Assembly: GCA_903813345.2 (NCBI GenBank)
Contig: CAIIXF020000007.1
Coordinates: 2,609,730-2,673,729, forward strand
Source of the DNA: Owenia fusiformis
Lineage: Eukaryota; Annelida; Polychaeta; Sabellida; Oweniidae
Length of the DNA: 64,000 nucleotides
Reading direction: 5' to 3'
In this document: positions 11,480 to 26,400 of the stretch, piece after piece
Layout of the letters: each line of letters begins with the position of its first letter
Numbering within the stretch: the first letter of the stretch is position 1
Made by a program: the position numbers and the translations under genes
Notes under the pieces: model-generated
The model's input: the letters and a program-made list of their open reading frames with translations, nothing else
What the model was told of the DNA's origin: nothing
Database searches by the model: none

Positions 11480-14400
11480 GTAAGTAAAAAACAACACAGA
11501 TTGATTTCAGTACAAATTGTCCTTACGTTAATTCACATTTAATGTTGAATTAATATGTTGTTGTCGAGTTGAATTGGTATTCGACTTGTGAAAATGACAC
11601 TTTGTAACATTCGATCTGTCTGAATATGACTTGACACTTAATTTACAATTTAATAAAGTTCTCCCTTTCAATAATTTTTCCTACATTAATCAAATTAGTT
11701 TTATTGCAAAGTGACAATTTATAAAATAATGTTGGCACGAGCATGAGCTTCAATTCGGCCAATTCTGATGGATTTAAGGTTGTATGTCACTCTGGCCAAT
11801 TGGTTGTTTTTAATGTGATTTACATGCTGTGTTATGTTATATCATACAAAAACTGCCTTCTATGCCCTTATATGATCTTTCAACCAGATATAACACCAAC
11901 TTGTTACATGTTTATATACATAAACGTCCCGGGGGATTTGAGGGATTGTACAACACATTAATTATAAATATCTTGTCCCGTTACAACGTATACAGTGGGA
12001 AAACAAGCAATACAACAATTTAAAAAGCAATCAATTGCGAATGATACATGTCACTACACGTGTATCAAGTATCCATGGTGACCCATTCTGCAAAAACCAA
12101 CGGATTCATTGGTTACTAATGACTATAACTCTTCATTTATTTAAAATGAACAGAAGAAGCGCTCAAGCGCAGAACATTCAAATGATGTTATAATTGAAAA
12201 AGCTGGCATACTCAAACATGTTACAGAACATTACCAGCTACATTGATGGCAGCCTAGCTACAAGCCCTTGCGAGCACCATCCCTCACCCCACTGCACACC
12301 TACCCACCAAATGTGATGTGTCGGTGAAGTAGGTAAGGGGAGAGGCCGGGAGAGAGGTCATAAGTCTTGAAGCAAGACTATATTGATGGCAAATATTAGC
12401 TACTCACAATTTAGGAAATGTAATTTTTGACTAAAAACCATGTATTCTCTCTGTCATGTGAAGTAAAAAGTGTTTTATATTCTAGAATAATCTATTGTAG
12501 TACGTGGCCCTCAGTTCACAAGTTAGGCTATTTGTAACGAACCGCTGGCCAAATTCCTCACTCGCATAGGAAACTCATTTATTACTCTCAAACCGAGTTG
12601 GGTTGAGCATATACGAAGCAAACAAAGGAAAACAATAAATTCAACATATTACAATGTATTATTTGCATGTAATATTCATAAGTGCAAACAAACTGGTCTG
12701 ATCTCTGATTTATTTAACACCAAAGCCAGTTCATTTATTTTCAAAAATCGATTTCAGATATAGTTTATCATATGAAATGTATAGGTTAAAATAAGTCCAC
12801 GAGATCATGCCATATAGCTTCATATTGACTGTTATACAATGAAAGACATATAGTAGGTCATTTGTTAACCGTTCAAATCAAAATTTTGTTGGCATAAACA
12901 TGTCATTTGGTAATAGAGGTATCAAACCCAATGTGAGTTATGAATGATAAGGCTGACAATGCAGAAAAAGAAAAATTTATCTTGTTTTAATAATGATATT
13001 TGGCACTTAATAAGTAATAATCCGTGTAAACATAATCTGGTTATGATTGCCCTGTTATATAAAAGCCTTAGATCATATGCTACTGACTTTAGTGATCATA
13101 TGATTTGTGGGTGATTTAAATTACAAGGTTCTTTGATGTAGGTTTAACCGTAACGGTAGTTTGAGATTGAAGGCAAGCATACAAGAAACGATATACTGTA
13201 TCTTAAAAGTTGCAACTAAAAACAATTTGCAAGAGTTACACCGACGGACCAACCTGTGTATCCTAGTCTAGTTCATAACGCTTTGACCTGTACGTTTAGC
13301 ACTTACTTGGCTTAAGAAAATATTCACAGTTTTTATGTCATCACCAAAAGTGACGGCGGGTTGGTGGTTGGCGTCCGGCAGTTGGCGTCTGTAACAAATT
13401 CTTACAACTTCCAATAACTAACAAATACTGGTTAGACTGAAGTTACATTTTTTCAAAATTCTCAGAAGTTCAAAATTGGCTTTAGATTTAAGATTTGACC
13501 TTCAATGACCTTCTCAAGGTAAAAAAGGTTAAAAAGGTCTTTTTTTCAACTTGCTTCAAATTGACCAATTTTTGATTGAATGCATTTACCAACTATTGCA
13601 TACGTACTTTGAATCGTTGTAGAACCACTCGAGGTATATGCAATTTTTGGAGGATACTTTCATCTTCAAAATCAATTTACATTCTGTGAAAACAGTTTGC
13701 CTCACAAATCAAAGTCAAATCTGTTTAGGAACTGTTAAAGGCCCCGTGTAAAGTCTGAACCACTTTGGCGTTTACGTTTGGTACAATGTGTGTATATCAA
13801 AATGTGATATGTGAAACCTTTTTTAATTTCAAAAAGGGGCCTTCTTCCTCGAGAAATCGCGAGAAATTTATTTGATATTATTATTATTATTATTCATTGT
13901 CACACGCTTTTTGTAAAAATAATTTAGAACATTGGTTGATGAATATGTGAGAAATAAACTCATCCTCGCATGAAAGTAGTTCAGGGGAAAATGCATTTTA
14001 AATTTAAATTCTCAACTTAGTTAGACAATCAACAATTGGTTTATTTTGGAAGTTTATCATATTTAGCAAAGATTGGCATGGCATTTTATAAAAAAAAATC
14101 CCAAAAATATTTGTATCCTAAGTGATGTCACGATAACGTCACATACTTAGGATGCAATTTTTTAAAAATATATTAAGTGGCACATTAGATTTCTAAGTGG
14201 CACATCAGATATGACATTTAATTCGTTAATTAATCGTTCAATCTTCACAATGGTGTTAAAATATGATTAATGTGTTTTGCACTGTAAAGTTAAATATTTA
14301 ATGATTAAAGATATCAATTTTTATTTGAAAATAGGGGCAAATTTGAATTTTGGAGAAATAAAAAGCTGTCAACTTTTTTTAGAAAAATAGTTTTTTCAGA

Positions 14401-17400
14401 CATTTCCAAGCTAACTTTCAAAGTCATGAACAATAGTAAATGGATGCTAAAATTTTTTAAACTTTACTAGGGCAAATGTAACAGTTATGATACGTTGTTC
14501 AGATGTTTTAAAACTAGATACTTATCTCAAAGAACTTGAGTTACGTGTTTAATACGCATTTTTTCACATGTCATACAGACATTCACATTAATTGTAAAGT
14601 ATGCAAATCAGTTTATTTGTAGATGTAAGGTGTTTTCATTTGCTATACAGACATTCACAATTCATCTACACCCTGAAAATCAGTTTATTTGTAGATGTAA
14701 GGTGTTTTCATTTGCTATACAGACATTCACAATTCATCTAAACCCTGAAAATCAGTTTATTTTTAGATGTAAGGTGTTTTCATTTGCTATACAGACATTC
14801 ACAATTCATCTAAACCCTGAAAATCACTTTATTTGTAGATGTAAGGTGTACTCTTTAATTATCTGCGATTTGATAAATTGTGTTTCATTTTCGGCAACGC
14901 GCTTTGTAATCTACGATTTATTCCTGGAACACAGCTCAAAATTTGTTTCCGATTACAGTCAAATTAATTGTACCAAAGATTCCAAAATCAATACTTTTAA
15001 GAAAGATAATCCTTCACATTCCCCCCGTGGATTCAAAATAGACAATGTAAGAATATCCGGGCGTGAAAAACGACAATTGTCGTAAATCATTACACTGGTT
15101 AAGCAAAGGGCATTTGTATGTTATCTCTTTTAATACACGGGGGAACATTCTTTCTTCAATCCCACTTATTACCGAGCAATATTTTTATAACCGAACTTCT
15201 TTTCCACTTTATTTCAAATTGATCAATTTTCTCGTATCGGTGCTGTAACCGTGATAGACGCAATATCTTTATAACTTGTTATTAAAACTGACTCGAATAA
15301 ATCAAGCAAGAGAGGGATTATGTTTTCTATCTACTCAAATTTCCATCCGAATATCAAGTTCCTTCTAACATATCGCATAGTAGTAATGTAAAATGACATA
15401 ACCGAGCTATAGTATTGAATTTGATAGGCATGTTCTTATTGGTGTAATAAGTCTCAATAAGTCTTAACAACAAACTTAAAAGAGCGGAAATACACCTAAC
15501 AATTCTTCCAAATAAGTTCATTAACAAGTTCATCAAATATTGATGCCCAACAGAAAGACTTAATTAGCTCCAATTGTCTATCGGATATTTTCAATCCAAT
15601 GTACTGTATGCCCCATATGGTGATGGTGCATCTATCTATGCCCTCTTCTCTTCATTAAGTTCAGTGACCCATACAACATTTTTCGTTATAGTTAGTCAAT
15701 CTAAAGTCTCAGGAATATACTAAGAGAGCGTAACTCCACCTAAATAATCCTGTAATTAGGTAAAACAAGTTCGTGAAAATCGTCATCATGTATTGATGCC
15801 TAACAGGCATGGGTTAATGCACTTAAGAGCTCATTTAGGGCTTATACCCTGTGGACTGTAAAATTTGATACAGGTCGAACTCTATTTTTAGAGTTCTTGG
15901 TAAAGATGATTTCTATTCTAAATATAAACATAAGGAGGAATCAATAGAACCGATGAACAAGAGATCGGGGTTAAGGAGATCTGGGTTAACCTGAAGTATT
16001 CATCCCTGATGTAACCATCTTTCCATGATGGCGCTTCAAATTATCTCAAATCCTTAAATTGATTTGTGATTCAGTTCTCGATAGTAAATTTGGTTTACAC
16101 TCCAGTGGTCCTGATTTCACAGACAAACACGTACAATTATTGCGCAAAATTATTCAAATATTGCTAAATTGCCATAAAATGCTTTAAAAATCGTTATAAA
16201 GTATTTTTATTACCATGATTTCTTTTATTTATTACGTTCTGCACGCTTTAAAACGCAAAGGGTAATGCCGATTTCATGTTTTGAGATATTGTATTTTAAT
16301 ATTTCTTTGAAAAACATTCAATTGACCTAATTTATGGTTTAATTATAATCGTTACCTTTTTCGCAAATGGTATTCTAATTTTTATACAAAGCGGCAAATG
16401 GGCATTTTACATGCTACCATACATGGAGTCGGAAAAGAGTTCTCAAGATCATTGGTTATTTGAATAATTAAACAATTATTTCATTCGTTAATTGGATGTG
16501 TTACCTGTCACAGATTTGATCGCATTGTGAATATAATTGATTTTCTATGTTGTTTTAAATAATACTTTTCAGAGTTTATCGGCATTTCATCTGCAGTATT
16601 CTCAAATAAAATCTCCAGTTATTAAGAAAAAATCACATTGATCAGACATGTTTAATGTCTTTTCATAAAATATCATATCCTAGGGTTACCATGGATGTTT
16701 ATTAAAGCCACAATGTCTTTCATATTCTCAACTATATATCGATCTAGCATTGAAATCGTATAAGATTCTAATTTGAAATTGTTGCATTTTATCTTCGATT
16801 TTCTGTCCCGACAAAACATATCCGCTGCATCGAGTAAAGTCTCACGGTTTACAATTGTATTAAAACTAGATAAAGGATGGCTCAACCGTATTGTCTGTGG
16901 ATCAAAGAAAAGATGTTTCAGTATTTGCTACTGGATTGTAGATTTGTATCTTGCTCTAGTAACACTCAAGAATCTTTTTGATGTACTATTAAAGGTATAG
17001 AAATAGCGAGCAACTTTTCGAAAATAATCTTCCAATGTCTTTTGCACAAAATTCATTCCTTTTGATGTCTATTTTTGAAATCCCAGTTTCGTCTAGTATT
17101 TCTGTGTTATACATTATGTCTTTTGTAATTGATAAAGACATCATGGATGTTTTTGAGTTTGGTAACAAACAAAGCAATTTTGTCACCCCTATATCAAATG
17201 CTAGATTTAGCACAATCTGTGAAAGATAAATTCAGGAGATATTGTATTACCATAGCATAATATATACCTTCTATATTTTCATATAAGCGATCTTATTTTC
17301 TTAGTTTTTCTTAGTGTAAGTGAGTGATTTTACTCTACTGATTGTACGATGCGGCTTTATCAGTTTTCCAAGTTTTTTCATTTTACATTCTTTCTGATAT

Positions 17401-20400
17401 TAATCACATCTTACCGTTTCGGTAGCAAACACCCTGACACTGTTGTGACACTTGTAATACATACTGTACTATTTGCTTTATTTGGTAAATTGATAGTTCC
17501 AATATCACTTGTTATAGCTAGAATTGAAATTGATAACATGCATTTCATAAAACATTTATAACTAATTTACTTATAGCTAGGCATGATATAATCATTTTGG
17601 AACAATCAGAACACATTATAGCCATTCTATATTTCACAGCAGATGGCCTGGACTCTGTGAAATTCTCAACCACCGTGTTATCAGGGTCATAAAGTGTACT
17701 CAATTTATCCGGATAAATAATATAATCAAATTGTTCTTATGTCTTGTATTTACCTATTTACTATTGAAAGTGAATAAAGCTACCAGAAAGATGAAATATG
17801 AAAATTAAAAGGTGTGACGTGAACAAACGTATTTTCTAATAAGGGAGTTGCTATGTAGCTGAATAAAGCTATATAATAGATGTCACCAGCATTTTTTTTA
17901 TTTATTTTTGGTTGAACCAGACTGCCAAGGGCTTCAATGGTAAAAACTTGCAATGTTCACTTTATTTCATGATTAATCAAAAAGTGTTGGTTGAATCTGT
18001 CTAAAACTCAAATGGCATGCTATGGGTTGATTCTGTTAATGTACCTATTGTTATTAATTATGATTTTGGTTGTTGAGTGAATAAACCAAGGTTTTGAGAA
18101 GTAACATCAATTGATCAATGGAGATTTGGCACAAACTCTTTTAGAGATCTTATCAGACCATTTTCTTTGATATATTTATCATCTGGGTTTCTCATTTTGA
18201 ATATAGCATGCAGGAAATAGCACACATGAAGGAAGAAATGCCTCAATCCTTCTATACGGCCCCTCTAAGTCCTCAATATACGGAGATGGTGTCACGTTGA
18301 CATATAGGGTCTCTCTGAATTAATCTTGAAATCCTGAAACCTCACGTCTGTGTTCTCCAATGTTTAAGGTCTGGCTTGTTGTCTGGTCTATTGATACCGT
18401 AACGACCCTCGATAGCAAGTTGCTACTACAGCCCATTTGTAGCGGCTAGTCCCTATTGGCTCAGCTGTAAAGCATCAATGTATGGAGTGGAAGATCCTGG
18501 TTCGATTCCCGCATAGGGCATTGAATTTAGCACACCCTTCCTTGTGTCAATATCTGGCTTGTTATCCTAGAGCTCCCCGGAGAGGTCTCTGGTCGCTACA
18601 TTGGTGTCAGACGTGGGATGAGTCGCCTTAGAGTATATCTTGTCTTGGTGACGATGGCGCCAGCCCGGGGTTAGCCATTGAATTAAAGGACACTCCCTTT
18701 CACTACACAGTCGGGCCGTTACTATTACGCAACAGATCTATAGTGCTGCAACCAGAATCCTAAAATAACGGATGAAAATTGAGGTCAAAGGAAATAAAAT
18801 CCTTCAATTGGAGTTGAACAACCTTCTATCAGTTGCTTCCAGATTTCTTGACAGTTTGAAAAACGGGAATATGATGAGTACATGTCAGAATGAAGGATTA
18901 TAAATCAAAATCAATCATGCCTGGCCGAGCTGCTCTAACTTAGCTTGTTATTTCATACAGTAAAGCTACGAGGTATCGTTATGTCAAAGCTATGGTCTGA
19001 ACCTCTTTCTTATTTTCGCCACAACCTTTTCCCAAAACGAAAATGTTAACTTAATGATTGGTTAGTTCTTGTATTGTACCAATTTGTATTGCTACTGAGA
19101 TTGTCCCCATTGATCATCTCTGTCACAATACAGAAAATATCGGGACGGAGGGTACATTCTCAGTAGCAATACAGAGGATCACACGATAAAAACGTTATAG
19201 AATGATTTGAAGTGCAATTGCACTATGATATATTCTGTCTCGATATTCTGTATTGGCACTCGACTTCGTTTTGAGCAGAATATATCCTGTATTGTTCTTC
19301 AAATCATTCAATAACTTATATACTTGCTTATTAGTGTTCGCCCAAGGAGGATTGGCTCCCAGAGTGCAACATGGATATTCTGTCCCATATGAATGGACAG
19401 GAATGAATTTTCAAGAATGCATGTCGTGATACAAAATTCACAATTTTGTTCACTTCAATAACAACATTTCGACGCTTTCATTGTTGGAAATGCTGGGAGC
19501 CAATCCTTCTTGGTGTTCGCCCAAAACTTTTTTTGTCAAATATTCCACTTTTGAATCTGCATTTTGTAGATAATGGATTAACCCACAGATAAAGTTTCTG
19601 ATATCAATACGTACTGTACACTGCAGTTTTCAAAAGAACGTCAGAAATCAAATAGATCAAATGTCGTAAAAAGGCCTATACCTACTGTAGATATGAATCG
19701 GAAATTAAGTAAAAGTTAATTATGTGTGGTTTGATATCGTGGGATTGCTAGAGGGTTTGCAGTGTTATTCCATTATCAGTCGACGTATAATTTTCAAGAT
19801 ACCCATTTGCTTCTTAATCAAACTAGGAATTGACATCGTCGCTTGGGAAGGGACCGAATCTATCATTCTGTCAAATTAGCTAGAAGCAAGCCAGAAAATG
19901 ACTTTACTCATGGATACATTTGGATAGTTACTGATAAATTGATATAAAATACTTTTGTTCCAAAAGGAAGATTTGTTAAAAATGCCAAACGAACTAAGGT
20001 CATGGTTGCTTGTTAACTAATTATTAGCTAACGTTAGTATTTATAAAAATATAGTTTTCGTTCTGGAGAATACGCATGCACTCCTGTAGTATGTTGGTTT
20101 CATCAGGAAAGCTATGTTCCAAGTTTTCATTAAATTGTACTCTAATTTGGTACTTGTCATTCTTGAAAATGACGTACAATTATCATCCTATTCTATCCAC
20201 CACGTTGTTGAAATAAACGCCATAACCATACATGTAGACGTTCACAGGTTCACCTAAAGCAAAACATCCGCTTTCTTGTAAACACTAGTTTCAGATATTC
20301 ATTCTGACTCATTTTTAGTTTTAGGTCTATATCATACTGACATAGCATGATAAATGGGACATCTTTATCATTTGCAGAGGCATGGTTCGGAAATAAGAAC

Positions 20401-23400
20401 ATCATGTATCCCCACGCTAGAGAGCTTCTCACTGCGCTCATTGCCGTGATAAATTACATTGCATTTTGACCAGAATTGATTCCGAGCATCTTTGGATACG
20501 GCCTCTGCCAGGCAGAACTTAATTTCGTCGTTTTCTGCTAGAAGTTGCTGAACTGTGTGGCGTTATCATTTTTGTTGACAGTGTCATTAACGAACCGATT
20601 CATTCTAAAATCTACCTCTGGGAGAAGAAAAGGGAAATGAGATTGCCCCTTGCACAGCTTGTTATAATTCATTGTGAATTGAAATTGGCATTTGCCTCTT
20701 AAAATAATCTATTAGACTAACATTAATTTTTACAGAGAAACAACTTACTTGAGAGAACGAGAGTGTATAGTATTTTAAATGGCCTAGTGTCAATCAGTAG
20801 AATATGACCAACTTTAGTGTTCCTGTAATTGTTTGTTTAAAAATTCTTTCTAATGCACTGCAACTTGTTATACAGTTTTTACACTGATCTGAGTCAGTTG
20901 TAATACTTGTAATTAAAAATACATGTATTTGTTGCTTTGACCCAGTTTCTATAACACTACTCTTTCGAACATATGATTGTATTTCAAACTTGGGATGTGT
21001 GTACAAGTGCGCATCCTTGGTCTGATTCCCATTCCGCAACCAATTCATCCGAATTGCAATCGCCCGAATTTGGATAATTGTGATTCGTACGACTGGATAA
21101 GGACGAGTGTGCTTCGGACTGGATTTGGACAAATGATACCAGATGCAATAACTGAACACTCGCGATGTTATAACTATAAACGAATACAAATCCAATATTT
21201 TTCATTATATTTACAGAAGAGGGACAAGTATACTGCAACAGTTCATGGGACTCTGTGACCTGCTGGCCCACAACTCTAGGGGGGCAATTGGCAACTGCAC
21301 CATGTCCGCCTACGTCTGAGGAATACAGTGTCGTCAAGTCTATGTCTACAAGTAAGTAGTGTTGAATTAATTTGATAAAAGTGGCTAAATCGCTATACTT
21401 TTAACTTTGTTTCAATACCATTAATTAATAAAAGCCTTTCTCTTAAATCTTATTGATTGTACTATTGAATATATTACGGTGAATCGAATGTCATCAGAAA
21501 TATGACAGACTCGCAAATCCATCGATGTCATCATCCATTTTACTGGCGTCGCTGTTTTGTTCACAAATATTGACACGTTCTCTTTTCAAAAGTTGTCATT
21601 AGTGTATTTCTAATTATATGTTCTTGTCTGTTCCTCAGCTAATTGCTCACTGTATTTTCTATTAATGTCTCCTGTATGTATTATTCCTCTTGTAAATTGT
21701 ACTTTTAGAATGTTAATCTTTAAATGCTACATTTCTTCTCATCTTATGCCCCATACTGTTGTAAACTCACTACTGCATTGACCCATGGTACAATAACGTG
21801 CCTGTGTGTATATAAACCATTCTACAATTATAGAAAATGCGACACACCTTTGTCTACCAAACGGTACCTGGGAGCATTTATCTGACTACAAGCCCTGTGT
21901 GGAGGGTATCGGTGGAATGGTCGACGAGGTGAGATACCATTCTTTAACAACAGTATTACCATTGGGAAATAAATCACCTTAGGGAATATAGAATTTCTAA
22001 AAAAGGTTCATACTACAATGAATTGTTCAATAAACACAATATCATATATCAACAGTGAAAGGAAACAATCATGTCAATGCCCACTAAATAAGATGATATC
22101 CTAATCGTAAATGAGGTACACACTGCAATCACAAACACAAGTATGTAATCTCAAATTGCCCCTTACCTCTCAAAAGACTACAAATTGTCGTTAAATTGAC
22201 ATCTAAAGGACCTATACGTTTATTTTGAAGAGTTGTAAGAGTACAGCAAATGCATAAATGCATAGAAATAAAATAAGATTGTGTGAGGTTCAATCAGTGA
22301 CGTTGTTTGCATTAATTGTTTTAGCTAGATGTCTTCTTGAAGGTAACGTAATAGGAACAGTAAATTGCATACCTTTCAACGACACATTTTGCATTTTGAT
22401 CTGATACAGTAAATTAGCCTATATACATTTTACCCAATATGCAAAAAAGCATTTGACATAAATCAATATTGACCGGTAATTTGTTGTGCACATGATACAA
22501 ATCAGTGTTGATTTAAGTCAAAGCACTGACAATGCTTATAGTACCCATTAAGTAAATATAAGTGTTTTATCATCACTTTGATTTTATTTACATATATGAA
22601 CTGTCTATTTTATTTCCTTTGATCTTTGATTTGTCTGATTGACACCTTACTGTTTACATATAGATTTTATAATTCATTTAAATAGATGTATTCCGATTTC
22701 AAAATGCAAAATGGACGTCTCCCAATTTTATAGAATTTTAAGACATTATAAATTGCATAGATATGACCGCTTGCATAGAATTTCAAATGGAAATTAAAAA
22801 TACATAGCCGCTTTAGTAATCGCTTTTTATAGTTCAACTAACCATATTTAAGATTTGAGGGATGTCGTGGATGGCATTCAATGGGGTTGGTTACGTTCAT
22901 GTTTAACTGGAAATGGGAGTGACGAATAATTGTACTACAGTACATACACATGTATCTGTTATAAACGAAACTGTAATGAGGTAGCTTTTATAGGGGTTTA
23001 TATTAGATAAAAGGATTAGGGATCCTCTGCGTTTTAAATGTCACAGTGTAAAAAATCTAATAAGACATATTGTACACTCCCCTCCGTAAGCTTGGCAACC
23101 GGAAGTCTCGTTTTGGATCACTTATCAAAGTCTGTCTGTATATGGCGATTTAAAAGAATCCATCAAATTTGTCATAAACCGAACTATTGTAAATGAAAGA
23201 ACAAAATTAAGATTCACATACTGACAGATTTTGATTTGGTATCCAATGGGAACTCGGTTTGCCGGTTGCCAAACTTATGGAGGGGAGTGTACATGTATGA
23301 ATGAAAGTAGTATAATTGGGTATAACAACAACCAGGTGTCGTCTTATACAAACGTTTTATTAGAAGTTTTACACCCCTTGCTAGTGTATCAAATGTATAT

Positions 23401-26400
23401 ATCTGAATGAATATGCACATAATCTTACTAAAAAGAAAAATAAGTTTATGTTCTTATTTGTGGTAACAATTACTTATAAATATGCTTTTAGGATATTACA
23501 ATATATCTTAGTTTTAGTTCTGCTTCCTCTAACTTTATGTATGCATTCACTTTTATGAGTGACAATATTACAATTGTATCCCCGGCAGACAGGTAAAATA
23601 TATTTATCTGTGTCTCGTATGGACAGGTACAGTATAGATGGATAGGTGGGCTACACAACACAGATAATCGTCCCCTTGGAATTTTGAGGGTATCTCAGCC
23701 ATGTTCCACATATTATATGTATATATCTAGTAATTATTATGATCCCTGCAATCTTAAATACTTGACATAATATTAATTAAGATTTTTACTTTCAAATATT
23801 GTAAAGAAGATAATTAAGTTGAAAAACGCCTGTATTGCTCTCTAAGGCTTGACCCAATTTAATTGTTTTGTTTTTTAGAAGTTTGAGACACAAACACTAA
23901 CTGTGAGGATTATATATTACGCTGGATATAGCCTTTCTACACTGACTCTGATTATAGCCCTGTCAATCTTCTGCCATTTCAAGTGAGTAAATGAACCTAG
24001 TGTTGTCCTATATAACATTTCCCTACATGACAGGTTATCGACCTAATACAGTTCTATCACCAGAGAGGAGAACAGCTCATAAAACCCTGCGTACATGTTG
24101 ATTATGTCAGCTTTGGATGTAATATTATCATTTATTGCTCCATCATTGTACACTCACTCTACTATACCTTGCATTTGGTGTTCATGAGCAACCATTCGGC
24201 TTAATAGTATTACTATTGATTATGTTATTTGTTTTTATACGTCCGTTCTTTATTAATGGTTTATCGGATGACTGTTAGATGTTAATAAGGTATTTGCAAA
24301 AATATACTAAACAATACTATTAGACCAACAGAGTAGCTCATGCATTTTGTAAAGCCTGTTTATATAAATGTGATTTAAAAAAAATCATTACTGAATGTGG
24401 GTAGGAGATATATATGTGAATAGTTAATACTGTTTGTCGCAAACTAAGCCACTTAGTTATTGACGTTTCGGAACATAACGTGTTCCTTCCAAAAAACTAT
24501 GAGAGTTTGAAATTGCTTAAACGTCGGTATGTGGTTTTAAGTTTGGTTGAGACAAACAGTATATGTTTATATGAAAATCATCAAATTCATAGATTTATAT
24601 AAGAAACAAAATTAAGATTCAAGCATTGATCATGATGGTCTTTGATACCCTAGCCGATGAAGATTCCGGTCGACAAACTTACGGAAGTTTATCGAAACTG
24701 ATTATGTTCTTATTGTTATTTTCATTGTTGTTTTCCTACCTATATCACCTTTGCAATAATGCAACAGTTCCAACGATTGCTTATGACCAAAGATCATATT
24801 AGTAAATCTATTGTTTAATGACATTTTTACGTTTTATTTTACGTTTTTGTTTTAACTGAAAATCTAGGGCAGCAATTTTGTTGAAATAATACACTCCATT
24901 TCCAAAAATAGCAGCCATGGCGGTTCGAGGGGATTTGCTACGCCTTGCCGTTGCTGTTATCTAGTTTTGCTTTTGGTCCATCAAGAAATATTATATTGAC
25001 CCTCGGTATAAAACCCATTCTCAATCCCTCCACTATTTTTCATAAACTAAAATGCGTCCAACATGTACACATGTCAGTAGTAGTATGAGGAGCAATAACA
25101 AAACTCAGCACAACTATTATGAGGAAATAAGGACTATTATTCTAAATTATGATCTAAATCGCAAGGAACCAATGTCTCAGCCCCTTAACCTAATATCCAG
25201 GAATCATTGTCAAGTACATTAGGCATTCTGATACTCATAGCATCTTTCTGTTTCACCTGAAACATCTCTCAGGGCTGAGAAGAAATGAGATGTCATGGTT
25301 TATCATGATGACATTTGGTTGCATATACATTTTATAATATTCATATACACTTTGCTTTCTTTAAGGAGTCTACGATGTCTGCGGAACACAATTCACTGTC
25401 ATCTGATAATGACCTTCATTCTTCGAAATGTATTCTGGATTATCATGAACAACATTCTTCAAGCCACACACGATGGCATTGTTCCAACGGTAAGCACTTT
25501 ATAAATATCCATGTCATGACTATGACAAATCTATTTATATTTCAATCTATTTAACTTTATGACCGTGTTTTCACAATTTTCCTTTCGTGCATCCTCATTT
25601 GTCACATTGCTCGTCATATTTGTCATTTATATCATCTACGAATATATACACGTCTATATCTCCATTTTCATGCTTTCATCTTTGATTGATTTCAGTCAAT
25701 GTAAGCCTTCTATTTGCTATCAAAATCCAATAATAAGAATGAAATATGTACACTAAGTCAGTCATTTTATTTACCTCATTACCCCCAATGAAAATAAATA
25801 AAGTACTTAACATCAAACAAAAACACATCCACATATGATTAATATATATAAGATGAAAGGAGACGAATCATACATATTTCACGGATATACTTTACTAGTT
25901 ACAAACTTACATTTGTCAATATTTATGAGTTAGGTTTATTAAAGCAGCATGACCTAATGCCATTACGGGTTCACTAGGAAACACATAATTTACATTCTAT
26001 GGTTGAAGTCTCAAAGATAACTCACTTTTAGGTAAACACGATATATCATAATTGGACATTTCAAATCCCAAAAGAACATCACTGATCTGGTGTAAATACA
26101 ATGGATGAATTAGGCGGAACAAGCATTATTCATGGTTCGATGCATTCAGACATTATACTTTATTACCAGTATGGCATCTCCAAATTTATTTAAAGTCCCC
26201 GTCTAAAGTTTGAAAATATTTTTTTATCATTCATTTACTATTTGTCAGGACTTAAAAAGTGATTTTAGAGATTTTTGAACAAAAAAATTTTTTTGAAAAA
26301 AAAGTTGTAAGCATTTCATTTCTCAAATATTCAAATTTCCCGCCATTTTTCAAAAAAAGTTGAAATTTCTTAATCATCAAATATTTCTTAATGCATTTCA

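Larger units (their letters stand above)
11480..21216 (+). other. Intron 1 of the GPCR (9.7 kb)
   Basis: Bounded by GTAAGT and TTTACAG. It holds several repeats annotated separately. Two minus-strand stretches (16673-17213 and about 20390-20575) have protein-like composition but no recognised family. No further receptor exon was found; an alternative upstream signal-peptide exon cannot be ruled out. Confidence 0.6.

Noticed and set aside
14630-15085. 151-codon plus-strand frame
   Set aside because: The first half is the 72-bp repeat; the rest has no known domain or supported splice sites.
18447-18530. Functional tRNA gene
   Set aside because: Box A and box B are present, but the arms do not make a full cloverleaf and a SINE-type body follows.
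20794-21337. Overlapping frames on both strands around 21 kb
   Set aside because: They are shadows of the real receptor exon at 21217-21351 and its flank.
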